Of a DNA stretch of 64,000 bases, positions 44,630 to 56,289 are shown piece after piece. The translations under genes and the position numbers were made by a program. The notes beneath the pieces are model-generated. The model was not told where the DNA came from, did no database searches, and saw nothing but the letters and a program-made list of their open reading frames with translations. Numbering within the stretch: position 1 is the stretch's first letter; every line of letters starts with the position of its first letter. The DNA comes from Macrocybe gigantea (lineage: Eukaryota; Basidiomycota; Agaricomycetes; Agaricales; Callistosporiaceae): the NCBI GenBank assembly GCA_011319805.1, contig SJRY01000253.1, positions 434,001 through 498,000 on the forward strand. Reading direction: 5' to 3'.

Positions 44630-45250
44630 GAGTGTGCTTTGTAGTAAAGTTGATGCATGTCCAGCAGGTTGAGCCACACCTTATATACACTCCTCCTTGA
44701 AGACTGCGGTAACCATCGCCGCCGCGTGATGCATGGCATGATGAAACGTCGTGTCGTCGTTCTGTCAGTTTGACTGCGACAGCATGGACGCGCCGAGTCA
44801 GGCGGAGTCAAGTGGGACGTGTGGCGGGCGTGTCATCCATGCGGTTGAAGGCAAGACCCGCCCCGCCATGGCTGTGCAATGGCGCATCAGAGCGATGCGA
44901 ACGGCATTTTCATCAGCCGCCAGCGCCCGATCTGTCGGTGAAATTGACGTTCCCAGTAACGCTTAGCGGTAAATTGATGCGCCCGTTGACAGTTTTGCCA
45001 CACCCACCGCCCCCGCCTCGCGCCACCGCGGGGTGGCAGTGCTCCACATTCCCAGCTTGTGCTGCTCATATCGCTCTTTTAAATGTTCGCAGTAGATTCC
45101 ATGCTACAGGTGGTAAATAAGATTGACGAATAAGTATTACTGGTTTTGTGCCTGCAAATTGTCGGACTGATGCAGTAGGTGGAAGCAAAAGGTGGCGAGG
45201 GATGAAAGAACGTCATATTCATCCTGATGAACGGCTCCGGCTCCCAGATT
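44630..45250. other. spacer with no recognised gene
   Basis: About 620 bases between a gene start and a gene end on the same strand; contains the ligase promoter. No exon seen. Confidence 0.5.
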
Positions 45251-46833
45251 TTATACATCTAAATTTGCATCAAGCTTCAGTTGCGACGAAAAAATGATGA
45301 GAGGCATACTTTCAAAGATCCCAGCCCAAACCGGCCAGGAAGCGGGCCGCTTCATGTATTGCAGAGGAACGCAATCGCGGAGCAAGAGATTCGGGAACAT
45401 CGGTGGCTTGTTTGGAACAAAAAGGTTTCCAATTGGCACATCCATCGCAATTCTTGCTAGCAGCATTTTCCTCATTTTGAATAATTTCATTTCCTGGTTC
45501 GTCCAAGTCCAGAAACTAGCTGTTGAGACGTTCTTCCAGCATGGTGTCTCGGAAAGGACCTCCAGAACGAGGTCAAAGTCCCATATGTACTTAAGATGTT
45601 TTACGGATGGAAAAAGAGTGGAGAGGTTACGCAGGTTGGCTTTCGAAAAGTGACACGACTCGAAAGTGAGAGTATGAAGGGACGGGAACTTCTCTTGATC
45701 CTTTGGCGTATCGCTAATGAAATCGTCGATGTCATCATAGAAAATGTCCACAAATTCTAGGAGCTCGAGCGACGGCGCATCTATGCACAATAGAATGTGA
45801 CCACACGAGGCGAATTCGTAGTCACCACGAACCCGCAAGGATCTGAGGATAGGCAAATGAATGGGAGAGACATCGAGATCCTCGACGTCCTCGATGAGTT
45901 CATCATAAATTGAGAGGTTCGTAAGGATCGGAAGGCTCGTGAGGAGACGTTGTAAATCGGCGAATGGCAAGCGCGATTCTGGAATGAGTTTGTGAAGGAA
46001 GAGAGTTGTCAGACCTTTCAAGGGTGGCACATAGGTGCGAAGACCGAAGCCTTCAAAACGAATTGAAGCCAACTTGGGGTAGCAGCCGCAATGAAAGATC
46101 GATTTGAGTGGGGGGTCAGTGAAATTGTCGTCGTCGAAAACATCGACTTGTTTGATCTCCATATCCTCTAAAGAAGGCACGCAAAGGTATCTAAGCTTTC
46201 CTAGCAATGGGAATAGGGCTATTCTTGGACAGCAATCAGCTCTAATAGAGAGCCGTTGCCAGCGATGGGAATGGCATGCTAGCACAGACCAGATGCACTG
46301 AATTGCCGCCCACGGTTCGAACGGCCAAGCTCCAGTCTGACGGAAATAGGACGGTCCCTCGACCGGTACAAATACGCCGAAACCGAACCTGTGGGCCGTT
46401 TTACCGAAATCTCAACGTACGTCCATAGGGCGGAGATGTTGACTACGATATGTCTCCAAGTCCTCGAAACCTGTGAGAGCGTCAATTCTACGGGCGGATT
46501 GGCTTTTGGAGATGCGGCATGTGCGTATTCGAAGACCATAGCGAGTATTTCGTTGGGAAAACGTGATGTGGAAGGGACTCTACGGTTCCGAAGTTCACCA
46601 TATCTGGACCTGGCTCGAGCAATCGCGTGGTTCACTTCCGCGAGAATCCGCTCCTTCTTGTCCTCTAGACTCATAAGCTCCAGATACGCTTTTTGTTCAT
46701 CGGGATAATACATTTCAGGCGGGTATGCGAAGGCCGAGTAATACTGGGCATGAAGTCAAAATATGCAATTGGACGATGCTAATGGGGATCTCACCAAGTG
46801 GTCGAAGTACGCTCTCATATCCTTGTCTGCCAT
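45251..46833 (-). CDS. F-box protein, paralogue A
   Basis: A substrate-binding F-box protein of the SCF type. Exon 1 is MADKDMRAYFDHL (46833), spliced through a 51-nt intron to YYSAFAYPPEMYYPDEQKAY. Then a helical stretch (LEDKKERILAEVNHAIARAR), the F-box (RFPNEILAMVFEYAHAASPK, LTLSQVSRTWRHIVVNISAL), a connecting WTYVEISVKRPTGSVSAYL, and leucine-rich repeats to SSQLKLDANLDV at 45251. Closely related to the plus-strand gene at 49750-51401. Alignment of the two shows a one-base frame break near 46,330 between LELG and AWPFEPWAAIQCIW; with one base restored the paralogues match. The target is unknown. Confidence 0.82.
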
Positions 46834-47434
46834 CTCGGTTTAACGGGAGTCGCGTCTGCGCAGAAGAGGCGACGTGTGACGCGAAAGATGCAGCCGCCGG
46901 ACGTAGAGGTTCAAAGCAGACAGAAGACCTTTCACTGAATAGATCAAGTCGAAAGCTGAACATTTTAGTGATTTGTAATGGGAGTATATTGAATTTCAGT
47001 TTAGCGATCGTTAGGCCACGACCCACGTGCGCGTCTCGCAATACGATTTGCATGTCGAGCAAACTACATGGTAACATGCTTGAAAGCCAGAGTAATCCAA
47101 ATGGGACATAGTCCAGTTGCGGCCATTCTGAATGCCTGCAGGCGAAGAATTGCTGTTCAGTAGATTCGAGGATGTCGAGACACCAGCAAGATACTCGAAA
47201 GTTTACCGAAGCAGTGACAGATGCTTTGGATCGCTGGTATGGAAGGGTTTCATGGTTTTATATTCTTCTCTTCAAACCCCGCAGGCCGCCGACAAACATA
47301 AATCCGGATAGACGGGGCCCGAGAACACAGCCTTTGGGACACATTTGCCCTGGTGCGAGATTCGCATTCGCCCCCTAATATGCCGATGGAAACATTGACC
47401 ATTTTGCTGGTCTACATAGGTGTAAAAGTGCGAG
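46834..47434. other. spacer with no recognised gene
   Basis: About 600 bases between the F-box A start and the TMA22 stop, both on the minus strand. It probably carries the F-box promoter. Confidence 0.5.
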
Positions 47435-48271
47435 TTAATCTCCTTTCTTCTTGCCTTCCTCTACAACCTCAACATTATCGACGGGAATACCCTTCAATAT
47501 GCCAGCCTGTTGCTCTATCATCTCAACAATCTCATCCGAGACGTCCCCTTGCACCACGATCTCTTCCTGCCCCTGGATGTTCTTTGTCACTGACGCCCCA
47601 GTTGCGAACTTTGACGCGAATTGCTTGCCGCCTTCTTTAGATCTATTCCGAACGCTTCTAATCCATGGACGGACGTGACATGCTTTCGCCTGTTGCGTTC
47701 AATTCGCTTTATGGTTACCTGTGGTAAAAAAAAATGGACGCCCATCCTTGTAAGGTCAGAGGCATTCCGATGGACGGAGTGAAGGACCTGTGATGCCAGT
47801 TTCTTCTTCAACGCTGCGTCCGCTTTAGCTTCAGCCTTCGCTTCCTTCTTTGCGGCCTCCTTCTCCAGTTTTGTTTGCGCTTCTATGCTTAGCGTTCCGA
47901 CTTTGGCGTGGAGGGCCTCTGAGGATGTAACAAGTGGTCGCGGCCTTGTTGCGGAAAAGCTCAATAAAACGTACCCTCGGAGTAGTACTTTTCGAAGAGA
48001 TCTGGGTATGTTTTATGTAACCATTCTTTACATCGCGTCAAACTGGATCCGAATTCGCAGTATTCTGGAGGACGACTGCACACTGTACAAAGAAATGTTT
48101 CGAGTTATGACGAAATCACAGACTTTGGTCTAAGAATAAGAATCGGACAAGACCTGCGCAGTACAGAACCTGAATGGGGGGCGTAGGTTCTGTCGGAGGA
48201 GCGTCTTCATGCTCTTGAGGAGCCGAAGAAGGCGGAGGGCTCTGTGCACGATTGTTCTTCTTGGATGGCAT
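47435..48271 (-). CDS. TMA22: TMA22 / DENR, translation machinery-associated SUI1-domain protein
   Basis: With Tma20/MCT-1 this protein removes tRNA and mRNA from 40S subunits after termination and aids re-initiation. The N-terminus MPSKKNNRAQSPPPSSAPQE leads to the zinc-binding DENR start VLYCAVCSRPPEYCEFGSSL, made by splicing A|V, then KEWLHKTYPDLFEKYYSE. A Lys/Ala helix (KLEKEAAKKEAKAEAKADAA) precedes the SUI1 domain: VTIKRIERNRRKHVTSVHGL, FGIDLKKAA, GASVTKNIQGQEEIVVQGDV, GILKGIPVDNVEVVEEGKKK, stop 47435. The length is normal. One base appears to be missing near 47,625 (KKAA to QFASKFATG, at an A-run); otherwise the frame is clean. It starts 193 bases from a divergent small gene. Confidence 0.9.
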
Positions 48272-48464
48272 CGTCGTCGTCCGGGAAAGATGTGATAAGA
48301 TGAAGATCACGTGATGCTCTGCAAACAACTTTTCTTTTTAGCTTGCATTTCTACAGAAACCCGGGCCGAGTATCGAGTAAGTAAACTGCAATTTACCAGT
48401 TCTCGATTATTCGACGTATTTGCCGTTATTCTACGTATATCTAAACCAGCTGCAGAATCATGAA
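48272..48464. promoter_or_regulatory. bidirectional promoter, TMA22 / small gene
   Basis: 193 bases between divergent start codons. It contains AT-rich words near 48,400-48,440 but no certain TATA box. Confidence 0.4.
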
Positions 48465-48817
48465 ATGGCCCCTTCTCGTCGGGTTACAGCTTCGTTTTTC
48501 AACAGGGAAAGATTGTCTGACGCGTGTAGGTCAAATGAGGCGATTTTCGTGACGGGTGAGCTTCTTCTGCTAGCTGTATATGTGAGCATTTCCTGAGCTA
48601 CAACAATTGGCTAATTAGTGCAAATATAGCAGCTGTAGTACACGCGCCATCGGGAAATGATGCCAAAGTTGGAGCCGATGCCACGGGTGTTGTCTTCCGC
48701 AACGTTCTCGGCGCTTGTCAAAAGCACCGTATTGTATCACAAGATGCGAACCGGTATGCTCTCTCTTTATTTATTAGCCGGTTTCTGAACTGTGGTACAA
48801 GGCTTGCAACGTCTTAG
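48465..48817 (+). CDS. hypothetical 76-aa protein
   Basis: Exons 48465-48555, 48630-48753 and 48802-48817 join in phase (1, then 2) to exactly 77 codons. It reads MAPSRRVTASFFNRERLSDA, then TAAVVHAPSGNDAKVGADAT, GVVFRNVLGACQKHRI and ends DANRLATS. There is no membrane segment; the basic, Ser/Arg-rich start could be a mitochondrial presequence. No family recognised. Support comes from clean splice sites (GTGAGC..ATATAG and GTATGC..ACAAG) and sensible phase, not from similarity, so the last exon is tentative. Confidence 0.45.
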
Positions 48818-49749
48818 GGCGACACCAAGGCTCTAGGTACAATCAAGAACAGACTTCTAGTTGCGCACGGCTTGGAGGCCTGCGATGTGTGCGAATCTCG
48901 CTGCCAAAAAAATCCTTTTTTTGCTGATCCAAGGACACGCGGTTGGGTTCATGGAACGTGTACCAGCAGGCTAAGCGGTTTACAAGGTGCGGGAAGTTCA
49001 AATTTTCAGTCTCAATGGGTTTTTCTTGACGTTCGAGTGACAGATTTGCGGTTGGATTTCGCATGCCTACAGTTATGCCATGGTCCCATTCAGTGGCCAC
49101 TAAGGCCTACGGGTGGTCATACGTGGCAGAAGTGTCTGTTACTCACTTTCGACGAATACGTGTTAGGCAAATGTTGAAGACTGCTTTTAGGCATCTGACT
49201 TGGATGGTATATTTGACCTTTCATCTGCTTTCGAAGTTCGGAAAGCGGCTTCTAGATGGTGCGAAAATCTCCTATTCATTCTGTCGACCCGAGATCATGA
49301 CGGCACGCAATGCAGTCTTGCGCAAATCTATCCAGATGTTACGAGGAGAAATCTTTTCCAACGTCGTAGCTCTTCCACGTCTTCATGATGCGATCCTTGA
49401 TGGTGTGCGGTCACGCAACGAGGCGCGGTCGGACCTTCATCTTTCTGCCTTCGAGTGAAACGTGGAGGAAGACGAGATCGCAGATAAGTCGGCGCGCCGA
49501 GTGGTGTGTGTGCCTGGTCAACTTCGTCTTCAAGGTAAGTGAGCACGTGCCGGTATGTCAACGATTTCGAATTTCGTGATCAATTTCGTCTCATTACATG
49601 GTTAGTTTAGGCACATGGGATTTCCGTGCTAACGAGCACTGCCAACACTCCACTCCTCCTCCTTCCATCTCACCATTCATTGAAGACTCAGCGACCGTTC
49701 ATTGTAGCCTGTCTCCCCCGCGCGATACCTTCAAAATGAGTTCGCTCGC
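48818..49749. other. spacer with no recognised gene
   Basis: About 930 bases before F-box paralogue B. Open frames are short; none fits an exon chain. C-rich leader sequence begins near 49,650. Confidence 0.45.
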
Positions 49750-51401
49750 ATGCCATGTAAGTTACGTCATCTGCTTCCAACATTGCTCACCGCAATAACG
49801 TCTAATCAGGTCAACCAATTGGACCGTATTATCTCGATGAAATCCGTGCGAGAGGAAGGTTAGAGGCTCTTGAGCGTGCGAAGGAGTTGCTTCTGGCTGA
49901 ATTGGACGGCTCCGTGTCGCGGGCTCGAGCGACATATGGAAGACTTCGGAATCTCAGAGTGCCGCTAATTGCTCGCTTTCCGGACGATATCCTGGCAGAA
50001 ATCTTCGAGGTTGTGCACGCAATGTCGCCGAAAGCAAATCCGCCTGTCGAAATGACACTTTCTCACGTTTCCAGTCGCTGGCGGTCCGTCGTTATCAACA
50101 TCTCCTCCCTTTGGACCTACATAGAAATCTCGGGAAGACGTCCGACTGGTTCGGCGCCTGCCTACATCGAGCGTTCCCGCCGCAGGCCCCTAGTCCTCAA
50201 ATTTGTCCTCGATGATGTGCTGCCCTGGACACGCCTTCATTGGATGTGGTTCCTGCTCGCTTGCCAATCACAGCGGTGGCGCCGTCTTTCTATTATAACC
50301 AGAGATGATCCCTCCTGCACACTATATCCCATTCTGCACAACCTCCGATATCTCTGTCTTCCCAAGCTGGAGGATCTAGAGATCAAGTTCGATGGACCTG
50401 GCACCGTTCCTACCCTCGTAATTCCGGCCTTTCAGTCCGTCTTTCGGTGTGGATGCCATCTTGAGTTGACGAACTTAAGGCTTGAGGGATTTGGCTTAAA
50501 CTCGTTCGCTCCTCCATTGAATGGGCTAACGACCCTCTTCCTCCATCAAGTCATTCCCGAAACCCACTACCGCTATGATGAATTCCGCCACCTCTTGATG
50601 GACCTTCCATCACTCTCTTATCTTTCCATCTTCGACGAAGTCCTTGTGGACGTCGATGGCATCCCGGATGACTCGACCATCACCTTACCAAACCTTCGAG
50701 CGCTTCGCATTCGAGGTGCTTATGATTTCGTCTCACTTCCATATCTGCTTCTGGCGCTTGTCGCACCCTCGCTCCAACAGTTGCAGCTAGTCTATGTGTT
50801 CGACTACGACCTCGAGGATTTCATCGACCAAGTTCAGTCGACTCCAATCGATCGTGATGGTTCTAGTCGCGAAACAGACGATGTCAATTGCCCTGGACAG
50901 AAGTTCCCAAGCCTGACATCGCTCTGTATTGAAGGCTGCCATATCTCCAAGGACACGCTTCGGGGCTTAGCCGAAGTCTTCCCATCTGTCAAGCATCTCA
51001 CATGCGTGAATCAGCTCGAGCCGGTTCTTGAACTCTTTCAAGAAACGGATTGTTGGAAAGATCTCGCTTCTCTTTCGTTGTGGAGCCACACGAACTCTGG
51101 CATGCATCTTTTCAAGATAAGAGATATGGTCAAATCCAGAATCATACGCAAGGTGCCAATTCCTATTTTGCGCCTCGCCAACAAGCCACCGACGTTCCCG
51201 AACTTCTTGCTGAGAGAGCATGTGAAGCTCGAATACATGGAAACGCCGGCTCGGTGGCCCGCTTGGACCGGCGTGTTCGAAGGTGGGTTTGTCGTCGCAT
51301 TGCCGCTTAAGCGTTACCTGAATGCTCCTTTCCAGAGCTCTGATTCGTGTCGAATAATAAGCTCTACGTTACTTTACCACGTTGAAGCGTGGCATGTCTA
51401 G
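49750..51401 (+). CDS. F-box protein, paralogue B
   Basis: Same family as the minus-strand gene at 45251-46833. Exon 1 is only 7 nt (49750-49756, ATG CCA T) and splices to 49810-51401, giving MPCQPIGPYYLDEIRARGRL and 532 residues in all with no break. The phase decides the start: the more upstream ATG at 49738 would leave the wrong frame. Order: helix (EALERAKELLLAELDG), F-box (RFPDDILAEIFEVVHAMSPK, MTLSHVSSRWRSVVINISSL), WTYIEISGRRPTGSAPAYI, then leucine-rich repeats (LHNLRYLCLPKLEDLEIKFD, LTTLFLHQVIPETHYRYDEF, FPSLTSLCIEGCHISKDTLR) and RWPAWTGVFEG. Because it is intact, it serves as the reference for the break in paralogue A. The ubiquitylation target is unknown. Confidence 0.85.
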
Positions 51402-51657
51402 TCGTTAAGCTATTTCTATACATATACATATATCGTTGTTTCCCGGGCTGCTACGACTGCTAGGATGCTAAGAGAGCAAAAAAAAATGAAACCTCGAGTC
51501 CAGTCCTTGTTGAGCTGCGCGGTTTAGGGGCATTCCCGGCCCAGGGTCAATAAACGCATGGCTTCGCCTTACGTCAAGTTGAGAAATTAGGACTGTGGTC
51601 AATTTCGTCGGCTGCAGTTTTCTGACGATCTCCTTTCTTTGCTCTGCGGATACGAAC

Positions 51658-54206
51658 ATGGAGAACGAAAAGGACGGCAAAGGATTGTCAAGAATAGTCG
51701 TGTTGATGGCTGGTGAGCTCAACACAGCTAAAGACAGGTTACGCGAGCTGGAACACGACTTGACGAAGGTTCGTTCTGACACGACAGTTGCAAAAGTTAT
51801 GTCTCATGTTTGTCGCACTGTATAGTCGGGAGAGGCATTGTCTTCTGCTAACCGCAGGGTCAGACAACTCGAAGATGAGCTCTCTCAAGAAGTACGTGCA
51901 TACGAAATGGCCCTGCAGAGGAACTCACATATTCTATTCACAGCGAGACAGGAATGCTGTCTTGGAGGCTCAGTGTAGGGCTGAATACGAGCGGGTTGCC
52001 GCAATGGAACTAATTATGAAGGCTATGACGACCGAAATTCAGGACCTAAAGAACGCGAACGAGAAACTTCGCCAGAAATCGGGGATAGATAAAGTCAAAA
52101 AGGTATTGGTTGTAGTTTCATGCTTTTAGTGCTTTCAGCAACTGTATCGCAGGAGGAACCTCATTCACCTTCAATTCATGTATGGCGGATGGTTTTCTTC
52201 CGGATTAGGCTGACGTTACCGCAATTTACGACAGACGATTGGTTACGAAGCCTTATCCGAGGATGCATTACCAGTTGCTGTACTGGAGAATGTGCATAAT
52301 TTTGCCTTGTTCTCGAGAAAGTCACTGGATTGCCGTGTACCCGAGTCATCATCTGGCATTGATGTCCACGACTATGAAGCGCATCAATCGTTACTTCGAG
52401 AGCTCGAGATGCAGGTTGGGGTTTCTAGTGTTTTATGCCATCGTGGTAGGATCGCTGACCATTAGCGTAACGGAAGGCGGCTGAAAACCAACAACTTCGC
52501 GATGAACTGTCTCGTAGCAGGCAGAAATACCGGACGAAAAAGGAAACTTGCAAACAGCTGAAGCAGGTGCGTCCGCCCCTCTGTTTGAAAAAAGTCATTA
52601 ATCTTACTGCTCCCAAGATGTGCTCCGAACTCGAGACAAAAATCAATGAATTGACCGACATGGTATCTTAAGCCACGTTTCGTCAATTATTTTTATCCTG
52701 AATACTTGAACGAAAGCAGAATCTTGTAGTGGGCCAACAGAGGAACCAGTTACGCCCTTCCAATTTACCGGTAAAGTTCTTGACTTTCGCTTTGAGGGCC
52801 GACGTGTTATCTTAGTGTATGCAGGATACATCGGAAATGGAGCGTCTCAAGTCCGAATTGAGTAAATACAAAGAGAAATACAGGAGGATAAAACAGGAGA
52901 AGCGTCTCGTTCAGGAGGTACGAATCATTTACGCCATGGTGTGTGCTTTTCATAACTCAAGATAAGACATATGATTCTCTTCAGTCAGAAAATCAGAACT
53001 TGGCGCAACGGAATTCTATCTTTGAGGAAGCAGACATGTCGGCCACAACAGGAACGCAGGTTGGTGACATTGGTGTCTTCGTTAATGATTACCGCTGAAC
53101 GATAGAGGCGGGCTCAGGCTGTTCAGATAAAGACGGTGCGGCGAAATTGCTTTCTTTATCTGAACCTCGCCGAGCTTAAAGCCATAGGAAATTCTCTCCT
53201 ATGCCTCTCAATCCATGTCAACGGTGCAAAAGACGGAGCTTCGCAGTTCGGCAAGCCTTCTAGTTGAAGTCAGTGGTACAGTAATGGCTAACAAGCTTAA
53301 TGCAGAACGAGAGGCAGATATTGAATGATCTGATGTCACGTTTACCGGCCCCACTATCTTGTCCTGCGCGCCATTCGATGGCACGAATCTGTTCGAGCAA
53401 GTTGGATCTGGCAAAGTACCTGGCCTCGGTATGCGTCCCGCATTTCAACATGAAAACTAGCTCAGGAGCCTTAATCATAACCCTTCTAGAGTCCGGAGAC
53501 GCAGAGGTGTGTCCACAGGCACATTTAAGTTTCGGGAACTTACATCAGCTTGACAGTTGCGCTCATAACTTCTTATATTTTCCGGAACGAATGCGATGGT
53601 TTGGGTTGCACGCTGTCGCGTTTGGCCCGTTACACCGTTTTGATCCGGAAGAAAATCATTGGATTGAATGCACCGACACTCTAGGACCAATTGAAGAGTC
53701 GAGAGAGCTGTTTTATTGCGAAGATGGGTCCATCATTTACGGCGGAACTTACATTTGCAAAAGTACAAGAGACGTGTTTCCTGAAGGGGTCATTCTTCCA
53801 AAGGACATAGTAAGCCAGAAATCGGCATAAGATCATGATGTCTGCTGATCTGCGTTGTTGAAAATAGTCTGAAGCTGTCATTGTAACGGCTTGTCGCCCT
53901 GCTCCTGGCCACGCTATTCCTGGTTACCACGTACTTTCCAAGCTATACCGTGACGGTGTATTGAGATTGGAATGTGTCATACTCCAGTTCGTCGGATTCA
54001 ACCAACAACTCCGTGATGCTTTACAGCGCCTTCGGGGAGACCCACGCAAAAGATACCCAACTGAGTATCTGGACTATCGTCCACCAAAGAAAGTAAAGAC
54101 TGGAACGGGTGAAGATCAGGACAGTATTCCAGTCACCAAACCATTTGGAAAAGGGAAGGACAAGAAGGAGAAGAACGCGCGTGCGAGTAACGGGGCTAGT
54201 AGATAG
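51658..54206 (+). CDS. coiled-coil protein with DUF6697-like C-terminal domain, many small exons
   Basis: Start MENEKDGKGLSRIV at 51658. The first two thirds are coiled coil cut into many exons of about 40-150 nt: ELNTAKDRLRELEHDLTK, SGEALSSANRRVRQLEDELS, VAAMELIMKAMTTEIQDLKN, AAENQQLRDELSRSRQKYRT, EMERLKSELSKYKEKYRRIK. The C-terminal globular part (about 53,330-54,110) reads FLYFPERMRWFGLHAVAFGP, ELFYCEDGSIIYGGTYICKS, ILPKDI|SEAVIVTA, YHVLSKLYRDGVLRLECVIL, QFVGFNQQLRDAL. From memory this resembles the mushroom-type domain called DUF6697, whose function is unknown. The last 40 residues are basic (KKVKTG, KGKDKKEKNAR), possibly nuclear. Exon borders in 52,150-53,300 are only partly resolved. 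There is no catalytic motif. Confidence 0.68.
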
Positions 54207-54571
54207 CCTTTGCGATAGGTATCCTTGCACGAAGCAATGCATAGATTATATTTGGCAGTGTTTTGGTCTCTGGGTGGTACACGCGGTTTACTCGTGGGCT
54301 CAACGTTGTCGTTTTCCCTATCTTTACAACGAATATTGTCGCGGCATGGACTTTCTTTTGGAACTCTCGTTGAGATTCAGTCTTCCTCATTCTGTTATGA
54401 GAACGCTCGATTTTTCGCTCCAGAAAAAGCCTATGTGATTGGTACGAAGACCAGTACCCATGCTCATTCATGGACGTGATCCATTAATAACGACCTATAT
54501 AACTACCACGACGTGCAATGCTTTTGGCCGAAGCAGATCTTTCGAATTAAACGTGCTCTCAGACTGCACCG

Positions 54572-55902
54572 ATGCAGAAGAGTCTGTTCACCCTTCGCTA
54601 TAGGGCCCTAATAGTCCTACTGACGGGCGTCGTCTCTGTCGACTTCGCCCGCGGCCTTGTAAACATATCCGTAAGTGACGACAATCCATTAATTCTATAC
54701 AGCGGGGCTTGGGCCATCTCCGCTCCCAGTGGATTGGACATCGACGGTACACATCATCTAACACAAGATCCAAGCGCGACGGCGGTGTTCAATTTTACAG
54801 GTAGGTCTGTTGCCTTGTGTTCTCGTCCTAAACTCATAAGACATGCTTCATAAATACAGGCATTGCGATCTATTTTCTGTCACCTCTTTGGCCCTACAAC
54901 GTGAACACCGCGATTTCCCTCGATGGATCACAGCCCGTCATTATCGACCTTGTTGATCACTCTCGGCCGGACGTCGGGCAGGGTCCGGAAACAGTGCAGT
55001 CGCATGTCGCCTGGTCGACAACAGGTTTATCGAACGCACTGCATAAGCTCGTTATCTCTGTTGCGCCTGGCCAACCGTATGCGGTACTGGATGGCATTAT
55101 GCGCGTATTTTCTCTTCGCTTGATCTGTTTTGTACTTTTTCTGACATATACCCACGATTCCAGTTACACTGTCACCGAAACGAGCAGCTCAAACTCTTTA
55201 ACTCCCTTCGCAACGACTTCCCGAAGTCAGACAACGGGTGGGGCGTCGATAACCTCTAGCTTTGCGCCAGACGCAACGACGCTTCATTCCTCGAAAGCTG
55301 TCCTTCCGATTGCGCTAGGCACGGTGTTAGGATTGGTGGGCCTCCTGCTCCTCGGACTGCTTGTCTTTTTCTGCCATCGAAACAGACGGTCACGTCCGGC
55401 ATCCGAAGCTTGGACTGTGACTGGAGATCCCAGCTCCTCCATGATTGCACCTTCCAGCCCTTCACCTATCAACGCCGCTCCGAGTAGTTACGCGTACGAG
55501 GAAGGTCCAGGAAACACAAACTTGGCACCCCAGTATCTCCGTCAACAGTCGCCTGCTTCATCCATGCATGCTGCGTCTGTGGACGCTCCACAAATGCGTC
55601 CTAGACCATCTGGCGTCACGCCGCGTCAGAGGAGCGTGCAAACGTCCTACCAACGTCGGTCCAACACATTAGCGACAATTACGGAAACTCCGCCTTCCCA
55701 GATAGCGTCTGGATCATATTTCACAGACTCTCTTGGTTCCATTCTTACGAGTGACGCCACAGTTCAAAGCATTTCGGCGAGAGGTAATCGCCGACCCGAA
55801 AAAGATAGCCGTATGACCGTACGCAAGTCTGCACCCAGTCTGCCAAGCGGGAACGCGCTCAACCTAGAACTGGATCACGAGCCCCCGCCTTATATTGCGT
55901 AG
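54572..55902 (+). CDS. single-pass membrane protein with extracellular domain and Ser/Thr stalk
   Basis: Signal peptide (MQKSLFTLRYRALIVLLTGV), then a beta-rich ectodomain of about 150 residues (NISVSDDNPLILYSGAWAIS, STATAVFNFTG-type edge, IAIYFLSPLWPYNVNTAISL), a Ser/Thr stalk (ETSSSNSLTPFATTSRSQTT), one membrane helix (VLPIALGTVLGLVGLLLLGL), a basic stop CHRNRRSRPAS, and a disordered cytosolic tail of about 170 residues ending EPPPYIA. Exon 1 is 54572-54800 and exon 2 starts at 54860. The second junction is unclear: either a non-canonical GC donor (AT|T, giving DGIIYTV) or a one-base error near 55,105. The layout resembles mushroom sensor-like proteins; the ligand is unknown. Confidence 0.68.
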
Positions 55903-56289
55903 TGGCGTTTTTATGTAGATGAGCCAGATCCTGTAGATAGAATCCATGGTTTCTTACCAATCGCCATTCGCATGTGAAGGACCATTTTCACTTGGTGCCC
56001 TCGACGTTATCGACTTTATTACTTGAGTTCGGAACCTCCACAATGGATAATCGATAACCATCAACGAAGAACAGTCTCGTCCTAAAATGTGCTGCGGTTT
56101 GATGTATTGTAGGGTTTCGACGAGAAATAATACCCAAAAAAGGTTATAGACCGGCCGGCAAAACTCTGCTGGACGACGGCTTTCATCCGACAGAAAATGC
56201 CCAGTCAAAGACACTGATAATAAAGTTTTTGTCAGCGAATTTCCTGTAGAATGTCATTTATAAGACAGCTGTTGAAACATTGACGGCCT
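55903..56289. other. convergent 3' spacer
   Basis: About 390 bases between two converging stop codons; presumably both 3' UTRs. Nothing else seen. Confidence 0.5.
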
